From Ordospora colligata OC4 (Eukaryota; Microsporidia; Ordosporidae), in assembly GCF_000803265.1 (NCBI RefSeq), contig NW_014575406.1, forward strand, positions 124,001 through 188,000: DNA of 64,000 nt, written 5' to 3'. The translations under genes were made by a program, and so were the position numbers. The notes below the pieces were generated by a model. It searched no databases and was not told the origin of the DNA. It saw only the letters and a program-made list of their open reading frames with translations. Below, piece by piece: positions 1 to 8,760 of the stretch. Position 1 is the first letter of the stretch; each line of letters begins with the position of its first letter.

Positions 1-123
1 ATTTCGAACGATCTTGTTGTTCCATTGCATAGGATTAGCGGAAAGTACAGGGACTTAGCATTTCATCCTGTGCTTCCATGGCTGTACGGAATCAGTGGAA
101 AAATGCTGTATGTTTTTACTTAG
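1..123 (+). CDS. ERB1: Ribosome biogenesis WD40 protein ERB1/BOP1, C-terminal end only
   Basis: The first 40 codons of the window are open in frame 1 and end at TAG (121-123). The peptide contains NDLVVPLHRI, then FHPVLPWLYGISGKML, ending in YVFT. This matches the end of BOP1/Erb1, where 'LVVPLK..', 'D..FHPTQPWLFS.GAD' and 'RLFT' form the last WD40 blades. Erb1 works with Nop7 and Ytm1 (the PeBoW complex) in 60S pre-ribosome maturation in the nucleolus. The usual text between the VPL and FHP elements is shortened. Everything N-terminal lies outside the window, so the assignment rests on one short signature. Confidence 0.65.
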   Translation: MSNDLVVPLHRISGKYRDLAFHPVLPWLYGISGKMLYVFT

Positions 124-184
124 TGATGGTTTGCATGTATTACATCTGTTACTTTGAGTGATTTGTGTGTTCATAGATGCCTGT

Positions 185-221
185 GTGGCAGGGATGTTGA
201 ATGAGCTGTTGGTTCTGCCAC
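185..221. other. Inverted repeat, 7-bp stem
   Basis: GTGGCAG at 185-191 pairs with CTGCCAC at 215-221 around a 23-nt loop. It lies in the 164-bp spacer between the ERB1-like stop and the ubiquitin-S27a start. It may be a transcript hairpin or chance. No RNA family is recognised. Confidence 0.3.
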
Positions 222-264
222 GACGTGGGATAGTTTATGCAGTGGATCGATTGATATGATAAGT

Positions 265-740
<476 letters not shown>

Positions 741-1073
741 ATTGATCTGAGTAGTTTTGTGTTTTTGAAATGTATTTTGAAGAGGTGGTGTAAGTGTAAA
801 CAGTTAATCTATGCAGATGCTTGTGAATTTACGTGATGTGTTTATGGGTTTACGTGATATGCATTTGTGAATGTGGTTTATATAAAAGTTAAAAAGTTTA
901 TCATGCAACTCAATAGTATGATTTATTCAGAGAAGTTAAAGAATTTATCACGTAATTCAATTATGTAAGGATGAATCAAACTCAATAGTATGATTTATTC
1001 AGATACAATGTCTTTGCTAATGAATCTGTGACGAGTGCAGCTGCAAATCTCACAAAATACAAGCTGCCCTTTG
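741..1073. repeat. 333-bp spacer with a 25-bp direct repeat
   Basis: There is no gene in this spacer. A perfect 25-bp direct repeat lies at 907-931 and 979-1003 (period 72), just upstream of the helicase start. Around 830-870 a shorter TTTACGTGAT element also occurs twice. The stretch is AT-rich and likely holds the 3' flank of ubiquitin-S27a and the promoter of the next gene. Confidence 0.7.
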
Positions 1074-3101
1074 ATGGCCAGAATCAAGATCAGCGGGGTG
1101 CCTATTGAGATGCCATTTGAGCCGTATCCTGCACAGATTGTGACAATGACGAAGGTGATAATGTGTCTGATGTCAGGAACAAGCGGACTTGTTGAGAGCC
1201 CGACTGGGACAGGAAAGAGTTTATCGATTATATGTGCAGTGCTTGGATACAGCGAGTATTTGCAACGAGGAACACAGGAGACAAACGCAAAGAGAAGGGG
1301 GAGTGGAATGTCCACAGGCGAGGATGTACGTGAAGAGAAGCTGAAGGTGATAATATGTTCAAGAACACATAAGCAGCTTGATCAGCTGATTTCACAGCTG
1401 AAGAAAACACGATACAGTCCAAGGATGTCAATACTTGCAAGCAGAAGTCAGTATTGTGTAAGCCCAAAGCTTGCTGATGCAACAGACAAGAACACAGGAT
1501 GCAATGATCTTGTGAAGGTTGGCGGGTGTGTGTACTTCACAGGGAAGGACAGACTTGCAAAGAGAATTGGTGACAAAGTGTTTGACATTGAGGAGCTGAA
1601 AGCAGAAGGTAAGAGATGTGTTGGATGTCCATACTACGCATCAAGGATCCTTAATGAGGATGCAGAAGTGATATTTGCACCATATAATTACCTGATAGAT
1701 CCCAAGATCCGACAGAGCACTGGGATAAATCTTGAGAACTGTGTGGTGATTATTGATGAAGCACACAACATTGAGGATGTGTGTAGGTCATCTGGATCAG
1801 TTGAGCTGACATCTAGGGCGATGGAGATGATACAGGGTGAGCTTAGTGGAGCAGCTAAGAGAAGTTCAATGCTGGGAGATGTTAAGGTAGACTTTATGAA
1901 TGTGATGGAGCTATTCAAGAGATTGAGGGATGGGGTTGATGGAGGAGAGTTTGATAAAAGCAGTGCATCAGGGAGATTCCGAATACGCAAGGGAGAGCAG
2001 ATAAGGAAGGAGCTTGATAGGATGGGCATAAGTAAGGAAGCAGTACTGAAATTCAAGAATTCAATTTATGCGATCCAGAAGAGCGAGGATGCAAAGGAGC
2101 TGTTGAACATGAATACGCTCCATGTTCTTGAAGGACTTGATTCTGTTTTATCTGCAATACATTTCAGTGAGTGCGATGCATATTCGTTTGTTTTGCACAT
2201 GACAGATGATGAAAGAGTAAAGGGAGTGTTAAAGAGTAAGTTCTGTTATAACTTCTGGCTGATGGATGCAGGACAAGTGTTTCGACCGTTTGTTGGCAAG
2301 GTCCGGTCTCTTGTGCTTTTGTCTGGGACACTGACACCATTTTCGTCATTTTCTTCTGAGCTTGGGCATGAATTTTTGCACACGATAGTTGCGCCGCATC
2401 TTGTGAGATCGGAGCAGGTGTTTGTCTCGAGTGTTCGGAAGGGGCACCTGATGAAGGAGCTTGTTGGAACGTATGGGACAATGGGTGCGCAGTATGTTGA
2501 GCAGCTTGTGAAGATTATTGCGGATGTTTCTGGCAGGATCCGGGAGCATGGAGGAACGCTTGTATTTGTGCCCAGCTACAATTTTCTTGAGAACCTGCAG
2601 AAAAGCATGGGGCCGGGAGTGCTAACTGAACCGAAGAGTGGATCTGGAAATGAGTTTGAGAATGTGATGAAGAGATACAAGAGCAGGATTGCGATGAAGC
2701 AGAGTGCGGTGCTTATTTGTGTCTACCGAGGGAAGGCAAGCGAGGGGATAGACTTCAAGGACTCATTTGCAAGGGCTGTTATTGCGATTGGGATTCCGTA
2801 TCCTAGCCTACACGATCCACAGGTGGAGCTGAAGAAGGAGTTCAACGATAAGTACAAGAGTCAGAGCGGAAGGAGTTGGTATGAAACACAGGCATTCAGG
2901 GCAGTGAACCAAGCGCTTGGGAGAGTATTGCGACACAAGGACGACTGGGGAATGATTATTTTGGTGGACAGCAGGTACAGTGAAAACCGAGTGCGTGGGC
3001 AGCTATCTCGATGGGTTGCAGAGAATGCCAAGAGCTATGAGTCATACAATGAGTGTGTAAGGGACATTGAGAAGTTTCTATCAATGGATAGAAGTAAGTG
3101 A
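1074..3101 (+). CDS. XPD-superfamily DNA helicase, FANCJ/RTEL1 type with Fe-S cluster
   Basis: This 675-residue superfamily 2 helicase has Walker A SPTGTGKS (K48), DEAH box at D228-H231, and the XPD-family late motifs SGTLTPFSSFSSELG, RGKASEGIDF and QALGRVLRH. Between motifs I and II four cysteines in the XPD pattern (QYC, GC, GCVYF, CVGCPYY) predict a 4Fe-4S cluster. The N-terminus (KISGVPIEMPFEPYPAQ) resembles RTEL1. The SELG and SWYETQAFRAVNQALGR motifs favour FANCJ/BRIP1 over XPD or Chl1. The family unwinds 5'-3' and handles G-quadruplexes, D-loops or crosslink intermediates. The C-terminus stops after the helicase core, so BRCA1/MLH1- or PCNA-binding tails are absent. The start is the ATG preceded by GCCCTTTG; an upstream in-frame GTG is not a plausible eukaryotic start. 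Confidence 0.85.
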   Translation: MARIKISGVPIEMPFEPYPAQIVTMTKVIMCLMSGTSGLVESPTGTGKSLSIICAVLGYSEYLQRGTQETNAKRRGSGMSTGEDVREEKLKVIICSRTHKQLDQLISQLKKTRYSPRMSILASRSQYCVSPKLADATDKNTGCNDLVKVGGCVYFTGKDRLAKRIGDKVFDIEELKAEGKRCVGCPYYASRILNEDAEVIFAPYNYLIDPKIRQSTGINLENCVVIIDEAHNIEDVCRSSGSVELTSRAMEMIQGELSGAAKRSSMLGDVKVDFMNVMELFKRLRDGVDGGEFDKSSASGRFRIRKGEQIRKELDRMGISKEAVLKFKNSIYAIQKSEDAKELLNMNTLHVLEGLDSVLSAIHFSECDAYSFVLHMTDDERVKGVLKSKFCYNFWLMDAGQVFRPFVGKVRSLVLLSGTLTPFSSFSSELGHEFLHTIVAPHLVRSEQVFVSSVRKGHLMKELVGTYGTMGAQYVEQLVKIIADVSGRIREHGGTLVFVPSYNFLENLQKSMGPGVLTEPKSGSGNEFENVMKRYKSRIAMKQSAVLICVYRGKASEGIDFKDSFARAVIAIGIPYPSLHDPQVELKKEFNDKYKSQSGRSWYETQAFRAVNQALGRVLRHKDDWGMIILVDSRYSENRVRGQLSRWVAENAKSYESYNECVRDIEKFLSMDRSK

Positions 3102-3477
3102 TTACAAGTAGTAGAGGAGGAGCTAGTGGAGGTGAATAGATGAGTAATTGATGAAATACAAAACAGTAGATATAGCAATAATGAGTTAGATGGGAAAGTG
3201 AATGAATAAAATGAGTTGTTTAACAAGTTATCTAGTGAGTTATCTAGTGAACGTTTAATGAGTTATTATTTCAGTTGATGCCTAGTAAATGTTCAGTTGA
3301 TGCTTAATGAGTTATCTAGTGGATGTTCAAGTGGTTACCTGGCAAATATTTCATGAGTGATTGGCAATTATTTGATTCCATGTGCTGATGCATAACTTGA
3401 GCATGATTGGATTTTCTAGATTTTTGCTGTTTTTTCTGGGAAGGATAAAATATATAAACGTTTGAGATAAGAAGAGT
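3102..3477. repeat. 376-bp spacer with degenerate short tandem repeats
   Basis: There is no gene. The 12-bp unit AGTTATCTAGTG occurs at 3226-3237 and 3238-3249 in exact tandem and again at 3310-3321. TCAGTTGATGC occurs at 3271-3281 and 3293-3303. The pattern looks like slippage or local duplication upstream of HSP90. Confidence 0.65.
3451..3458 (+). promoter_or_regulatory. TATA-like element before HSP90
   Basis: TATATAAA lies 19 nt before the HSP90 ATG in an AT-rich stretch. This gene lacks the CCC triplet seen before most genes here, so it may use a different core promoter arrangement. Functional role is inferred. Confidence 0.35.
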
Positions 3478-5502
3478 ATGTCCAGTGAAAGCCATGCAGA
3501 AAGCCATGCATTTGGAGTTGATATGGATCAAGTATTGAACATGATGATTAAGAGCGTGTACTCGTCTGACGAGATGTTCCTGAGGGAGCTGGTGTCGAAT
3601 GCAAGCGATGCGTGTGACAAGCTGCGAACGTTGTATATGCAGCTGAGTTCTGAGAAGTTTGCTCTTGACCCTGTGGCTTCATTATCTATTCAGATTATTC
3701 CTGACAAGGAAGCTAAGACACTGACGATTAAGGACAATGGAATAGGAATGACTAGAGAGGACTTGAATAATTACTTGGGAGTGATTGCAAAGAGTGGAAC
3801 CAAGGAATTCACGGAGGCGTTGAAGGCACGACAAGAGGGAGCGAATGCGCACCTGATTGGACAGTTTGGAATAGGATTCTATTCCGCATACCTTGTGTCA
3901 TCGAAGGTTGAAGTGATAACGAAGAATCCAAAGGGTGAGGCGTTGAAATGGACGTCGACTGGAAAGGATGGATACACAATAGAAGAGTATAAAGGCGAGG
4001 AATTTGCACATGGAACGTCACTGATACTGCACATCAAGGATAAGAGTGTGGAATTCCTTGAGTCCAACAGGATTATTGAGACGGTAAAGAAATACAGCTC
4101 GTTCAACCTGTATCCTATATGCACACCTGTTGAGAAGGAGGTTGATGTCGAGGAAGAGAAGGATGAAAGCAAAGTTGAAGAAAGCAGTGAACCAAAAGTA
4201 GAAGAGGTGAGTGAGAAGAAAAAGCGAACTGTGACGGTGATGGAGAGAATTAATGTTGAGAAGCCTCTATGGGAGAGGAATATCAAAGAGGTTCCTGAGG
4301 AAGAGATGAAGAGCTTCTACAAGACAATTTCTGGAGATTGGGATGATTTTCTTGCAATGGACTTCTGGCAGATTGAGGGGATAGTGACTGTGAAGCTGTT
4401 GATGTTTATTCCTAAGAGGGCAAGGTTTGACATGTTCAATAGGAACAAGAAGAACAACAATATCAAGATGTACTGTAATAATGTGTTTGTGACTGATGAG
4501 CTTGGGGATGCGATTCCTGAGTGGATGGGGTTTGTAAGCGGAGCAATAATATCTGACGATCTTCCGATGAACATTAGCAGGGAGCTTATACAGGGCACGA
4601 GCGTGATGAAGATGGTGAAGAAGACGCTTCCGCAGAAGATCCTTGAAATGATTGGGAAGCTATCGAACGACATGGATAAGTACAAGACGTTCTACAAAGA
4701 GTTTGGAAACAGTTTGAAGATGGCGGTTGGAGAGGCTAACGACTCGCAAAGAGATGATTATGCAAAGTGCCTGATATACTACACAACAAAGAGTGGGGAC
4801 GAGATGGTGACGCTTGATAAGTATGTTGAAAGGATGCATGCGAATCAGAAGCAGATATATGTGCTGACTGGGATAGGAAAGGAGCAGGTGAAGTCTAATC
4901 CAGTGTTGAGGTCTTTTGAGAAGTACGAGGTGGTTTACATGTATGATGTGATGGACGAGGTGATGCTGCGTGGGTTCAAGAAGTATAAGGGACATTCAGT
5001 ACAGAGGATCACAAGTGAGGGAGTTGAGCTGCCTGAGGAAGACAATGTGCCTGAGGAGGTTGTGAAGTCTCACGAGGAGTTCTGCAAGAAAGTGAAGGAT
5101 ATACTGTCTGACAAGGTTGAGAAGGTGTCAGTGAACACAAGGATTGGAGCTGATATACCAATAGTTATTTCTACGACTAAATACTCTCTATCTGGAGCGA
5201 TGGAGAACATAATGAGATCGCAGCCTGTTACAGAGGCGAATCCACTTGCAGCCATGACGGCGGTAAGCAAGAAGATATTTGAGATGAATCCGAATAACGG
5301 GCTGATTAAGAAGATGAAGGAGCAGTTTGAGAGCAACGATATTGAGTCGATGAGTAAGCTGCTAGAGGTGCTGTTTGACACTGCGCTTATCCACAATGGA
5401 TACATGCTGCAGAACCCGAATGAGTACAGTGCGAAAGTCTATAGCTTTATTAATGAAACAATGAACCGACATGAGAAGCGAGATGATGCCGAGGTGGTAT
5501 AA
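3478..5502 (+). CDS. HSP90: Cytosolic heat-shock protein Hsp90
   Basis: The product is 674 residues, close to the usual cytosolic Hsp90 length. The N-terminal GHKL ATPase domain shows FLRELVSNASDA (catalytic Glu and Asn), DNGIGMT and GQFGIGFYSAYLV. A short charged linker rich in E and K follows at about 215-245. The middle domain has LMFIPKRARFD and the ATP-contacting NISRELIQG. The dimerisation domain follows. There is no signal peptide, so it is neither GRP94 nor an organellar form. Hsp90 matures kinases and receptors with TPR and p23-type co-chaperones. The protein ends DDAEVV and lacks the terminal MEEVD that docks TPR co-chaperones in other cytosolic Hsp90s; no nearby reading frame supplies it. 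Confidence 0.97.
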   Translation: MSSESHAESHAFGVDMDQVLNMMIKSVYSSDEMFLRELVSNASDACDKLRTLYMQLSSEKFALDPVASLSIQIIPDKEAKTLTIKDNGIGMTREDLNNYLGVIAKSGTKEFTEALKARQEGANAHLIGQFGIGFYSAYLVSSKVEVITKNPKGEALKWTSTGKDGYTIEEYKGEEFAHGTSLILHIKDKSVEFLESNRIIETVKKYSSFNLYPICTPVEKEVDVEEEKDESKVEESSEPKVEEVSEKKKRTVTVMERINVEKPLWERNIKEVPEEEMKSFYKTISGDWDDFLAMDFWQIEGIVTVKLLMFIPKRARFDMFNRNKKNNNIKMYCNNVFVTDELGDAIPEWMGFVSGAIISDDLPMNISRELIQGTSVMKMVKKTLPQKILEMIGKLSNDMDKYKTFYKEFGNSLKMAVGEANDSQRDDYAKCLIYYTTKSGDEMVTLDKYVERMHANQKQIYVLTGIGKEQVKSNPVLRSFEKYEVVYMYDVMDEVMLRGFKKYKGHSVQRITSEGVELPEEDNVPEEVVKSHEEFCKKVKDILSDKVEKVSVNTRIGADIPIVISTTKYSLSGAMENIMRSQPVTEANPLAAMTAVSKKIFEMNPNNGLIKKMKEQFESNDIESMSKLLEVLFDTALIHNGYMLQNPNEYSAKVYSFINETMNRHEKRDDAEVV

Positions 5503-5877
5503 GAGTGATTAAATGGTATTTCTGAATATTGTTTTTGAGAGAGTGCCTGATTGGTGTTCTACTTTATTAGTTGATGTTAATGCTAGTGTTGGTGTTGATA
5601 TTTTTTGGATGATGGAGATGTTGCACTTTACTGGTATACTGTTTATTTTAGTGATATCTGTTCACTTTAATGTTGATATTTCATGAGATTTACTGGTATG
5701 CAGGTTAATGTTGCATGAGTTTTAATGATGTATTGTAGATACTACATAAACTTTACTGATTCACTGTAGATACTATATGAACTTTACTGGCATTGCATAA
5801 ATTTTATTGATATACTGAGTATTGCATAAACTGTATTGGATGAGATTGTAGATATTGTAAGTAAAAATAGCCCAGGG
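5503..5877. repeat. 375-bp spacer with imperfect tandem repeats
   Basis: There is no gene. The stretch is built from variants of 'TGTAGATACTA...ACTTTACTG': one copy at about 5734-5760, another at 5765-5790 (period about 31), and looser TTTACTGGTAT and GCATAAAC variants from 5630 to 5840. The CCC start signal of the next gene closes the spacer. Confidence 0.6.
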
Positions 5878-8439
5878 ATGGAAGTTGAGCTTAAAGATGA
5901 AGTGAAGCGAGTTTTTGAAATAATTCGGATGAATCTGGCGTTTACTGGAACGGATGGCACACCAAGTAATGTTGTTAGTGCAGTTATTGACACTGTTTTA
6001 GAGCTGGGGAGGAAGAATGAACATACGAGAATAGATGAGCTTCTCCAAATTATTCTTGCATATAAAGAGCATGTGGAAGATGGAGTGTGTGTGAACGAGC
6101 TGATTCGAATGATAGTAACGAGATTTGATGATGATGCGATTTGGAGGCAAGGATTTCGTCTGATGAAGCATTTTGTGAATGTAAGAAGACACAGTATTGA
6201 GCACATGAAGATTGTAGTGGAGGAGTGTTTTTTGAAGAAGGGGATGAGGAAGAAGGCAGTAGAGTTGATTGAAAGCTACCTGAGTGAGGAGAAGTTTTGT
6301 GAATGGTTTGTGGAGTATTTACAAGAACTTGATGATATAAACTGGATGAGACATGTGAACTGTTTTTTTAAGTATTTACATGGAAAGATTGATGTGAGAA
6401 GAAATCTTGGAGAGATGAAAGACAAGTTGATGAGGGGACGATCTGGAAGTATGGATGGGAAGCAGAATTTGCTGGATGATTCTGAAAGAAAGGCGCTGTA
6501 TTCTGAATGTTGTGATTTGTTGTATAATTATACTGCTGTTGAGATGAGTGTTGAAGATGTAAACGAGGATGTTTTTGAGTATGTTATTCGTGAGCTTGAG
6601 GATCTGTTTGAAATGGAGCATATGAGGGGAGGAAAGCTCTTGATGGTGTTTTCTATGATTTCAGAGAAGGATCTTGGGATTTTTTTGAGGAGTGGAAGGC
6701 ACATGATGAAAGTAAGTATGAGAGTCAAGTGTGCGATTAGAAGGGAGTTTGAGGAGCGTAAGCTGGACAACGAGCAAGTTTATGAGTTTATCAGGTCGAT
6801 AAGGCATCTTCTTGGATCTGAGTTTCTTGGGCTTGTAAGATTTATGGGAGAGAAGTATATTGAGGGAGATAATAAGTATCAGTTTGTTCTTGGAGCAGTG
6901 GGAGTGATGATGGGTATTGAGGAGCTGCTTGGGATGTATGATGATGACTTGATTGATGTAGAGAGATGGGCTCCTGTGCTCAGGGCATCATGTAACAGCG
7001 ATATTTGGTTTTTTATGAAGTTGTATAAGAGAGTGATTGAGAATGAAGGCAAGAATAGCATGAAGATGTGTGTTTTGCTGAACTGTTTACCAGCATTCTG
7101 TAATTATTGCTCTGATCACAGTGGAATGATTGGAGAATTTATAGAGGTGATGAAGATGGGCTTGAGTAATAGAAATGTTGTGAGTTCTGTTTACAACGGA
7201 TTGAATCGAATGATACACTCACACCAAAGCAATATCAAAGGAGGACTGGCACTTAGGAACAGCATTGCTGCAGAGGATTCGAAGAGAATACTTGAGGTGA
7301 TTTTTTCAAGTGGGATTGGGCTTGAGATTCTGTGCATAGAGAGTGGAGAGGGATCTGAGGAACTGGATGTGCTTCTGCAGAGGCTTTTTGAGGTTGAAGA
7401 TTATGGGATTTGTGAGAAAGTTCGTGAGTATATTGTTTATCATCCAAAGATTGAGTCTATTGGGGTTGGAAGATGGAACTTAAGTGGAGTGAGTGATACG
7501 TTAAGGGTGGCAAGGTACTTTGTTGGCAGGATGCACAGCGACTTTGAGTTCTATGGGAAGTTGATTGAGTTTGTGCAGAGCAGCGAGAGTGGGATTCAGA
7601 AGCGAGCGTACCAATTATTGTGCTGCATGAAGAGAGAGCAGAAGATTGATCTGTGCATATGTGACAGCATGTTTTCGCATGAGGTTGTAGAAAACCTGAA
7701 AGACTCATCACTGAGATGGAGGATTCAACTGTTGTATGAGATATACAAGAATGGATGTGGATGCTTTGATGGAAGGAGGAAGGAATATTTCAATAAGATG
7801 ATTCCGGCACTGGTTATTGGGATGACTGTGAAGAATGTAAAGGCAAGAAAGGCAAGTGATGAATGCCTTGGAGAGCTTGTGAGTATGCTTGATGAGGAGC
7901 TATTTGAGTATTATTGTAAGATGCTTTATGCAGGGATGAAGTCTGAGAACGTGGAGCTAAGAAGTGGAATACTTGAAGCCACGGCCTGTCTGATTGAGGA
8001 GCACAGTGAAAGACTGAGTGATGAGTATGTTGGAAGGATGTATGAGGAGTGTGTGAGCACAAGTAGGCTTGGTAAAGAGGGAGTTTTACATGTGCTTAGG
8101 TTTTTAGATGTGCTTATTGAGATGCGCAAGATAGAATATTCACTCTGCATTGAGATTCTTGAGCTTTATGCAGATAATTTTAAGAGGAGATATTTAGAGG
8201 AAATTAAGCAGGTCGTTAGGAAGTTGATTTCCAAGGGAGTGGAGCTGTCTAAGAGGTTAATCAAGATCCTGAATGAAAGAAAGCCAATGGATGTGGTTCC
8301 CAGGCTTCAGATAACAAAGAAAAACGATGTAGTGTTTATGGAGAGTAAAAGAGGAAAACATGTAGAACGCAAAAGGGGCGTGAGTGCTAAACCAAAGCAT
8401 GTGAAAGGACGATCACGAGCATGTCGTATCAAGAAATAA
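5878..8439 (+). CDS. RRP12: RRP12-like HEAT-repeat ribosome biogenesis/export factor
   Basis: This 853-residue protein is almost entirely alpha-helical repeats. It carries Rrp12/NUC173-like elements: a GIQKRAYQLLCCMK segment (family: QKKAYRLL) and MIPALVIGMTVKNVKARKAS (family: PE.ILCTKE.N.KAR..A), then a basic tail rich in K and R. Rrp12 accompanies both pre-ribosomal subunits in the nucleolus and during export. It is shorter than yeast Rrp12 (over 1200 residues). The start is the ATG after AAATAGCCCAGGG; a longer frame opens only with TTG at 5836. Other HEAT proteins remain possible, because these repeats diverge quickly. Confidence 0.6.
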   Translation: MEVELKDEVKRVFEIIRMNLAFTGTDGTPSNVVSAVIDTVLELGRKNEHTRIDELLQIILAYKEHVEDGVCVNELIRMIVTRFDDDAIWRQGFRLMKHFVNVRRHSIEHMKIVVEECFLKKGMRKKAVELIESYLSEEKFCEWFVEYLQELDDINWMRHVNCFFKYLHGKIDVRRNLGEMKDKLMRGRSGSMDGKQNLLDDSERKALYSECCDLLYNYTAVEMSVEDVNEDVFEYVIRELEDLFEMEHMRGGKLLMVFSMISEKDLGIFLRSGRHMMKVSMRVKCAIRREFEERKLDNEQVYEFIRSIRHLLGSEFLGLVRFMGEKYIEGDNKYQFVLGAVGVMMGIEELLGMYDDDLIDVERWAPVLRASCNSDIWFFMKLYKRVIENEGKNSMKMCVLLNCLPAFCNYCSDHSGMIGEFIEVMKMGLSNRNVVSSVYNGLNRMIHSHQSNIKGGLALRNSIAAEDSKRILEVIFSSGIGLEILCIESGEGSEELDVLLQRLFEVEDYGICEKVREYIVYHPKIESIGVGRWNLSGVSDTLRVARYFVGRMHSDFEFYGKLIEFVQSSESGIQKRAYQLLCCMKREQKIDLCICDSMFSHEVVENLKDSSLRWRIQLLYEIYKNGCGCFDGRRKEYFNKMIPALVIGMTVKNVKARKASDECLGELVSMLDEELFEYYCKMLYAGMKSENVELRSGILEATACLIEEHSERLSDEYVGRMYEECVSTSRLGKEGVLHVLRFLDVLIEMRKIEYSLCIEILELYADNFKRRYLEEIKQVVRKLISKGVELSKRLIKILNERKPMDVVPRLQITKKNDVVFMESKRGKHVERKRGVSAKPKHVKGRSRACRIKK

Positions 8440-8760
8440 ATATGATTTGATATATGAGTGTAATGTTTATGTATTCGCTTAAAGGAAGTAAGTTAAAGTA
8501 ATGTAGTGAGATGTGTTTAAAGATGATGATATGAAAGTTGATAAGAATTGTAATAGATGTTGGTGATGATCTGAAAATTGGCAGGTATTATAATAGAATA
8601 GAATAAATTAGAATAAAGTAAATATTAGAACTGAGAATTTAGATGCCAACATTCATATTGATAAATATTTAAAGTTCATGATCAAAAGACGTTCATATTG
8701 ATAAATATTTAAAGTTCATGATTAGAAGCATTCTTACGTTCCGATAGACAGGCCCTTGAA
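8440..8760. repeat. 321-bp spacer with a perfect 31-bp direct repeat
   Basis: There is no gene. A perfect 31-bp repeat lies at 8652-8682 and 8692-8722 (period 40), ending 38 bp before the Mec1/ATR start. A second low-complexity patch around 8595-8640 repeats GAATA/AATAAA units. The spacer likely holds the promoter of the kinase gene; AGGCCCTTGAA directly precedes its ATG. Confidence 0.7.
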
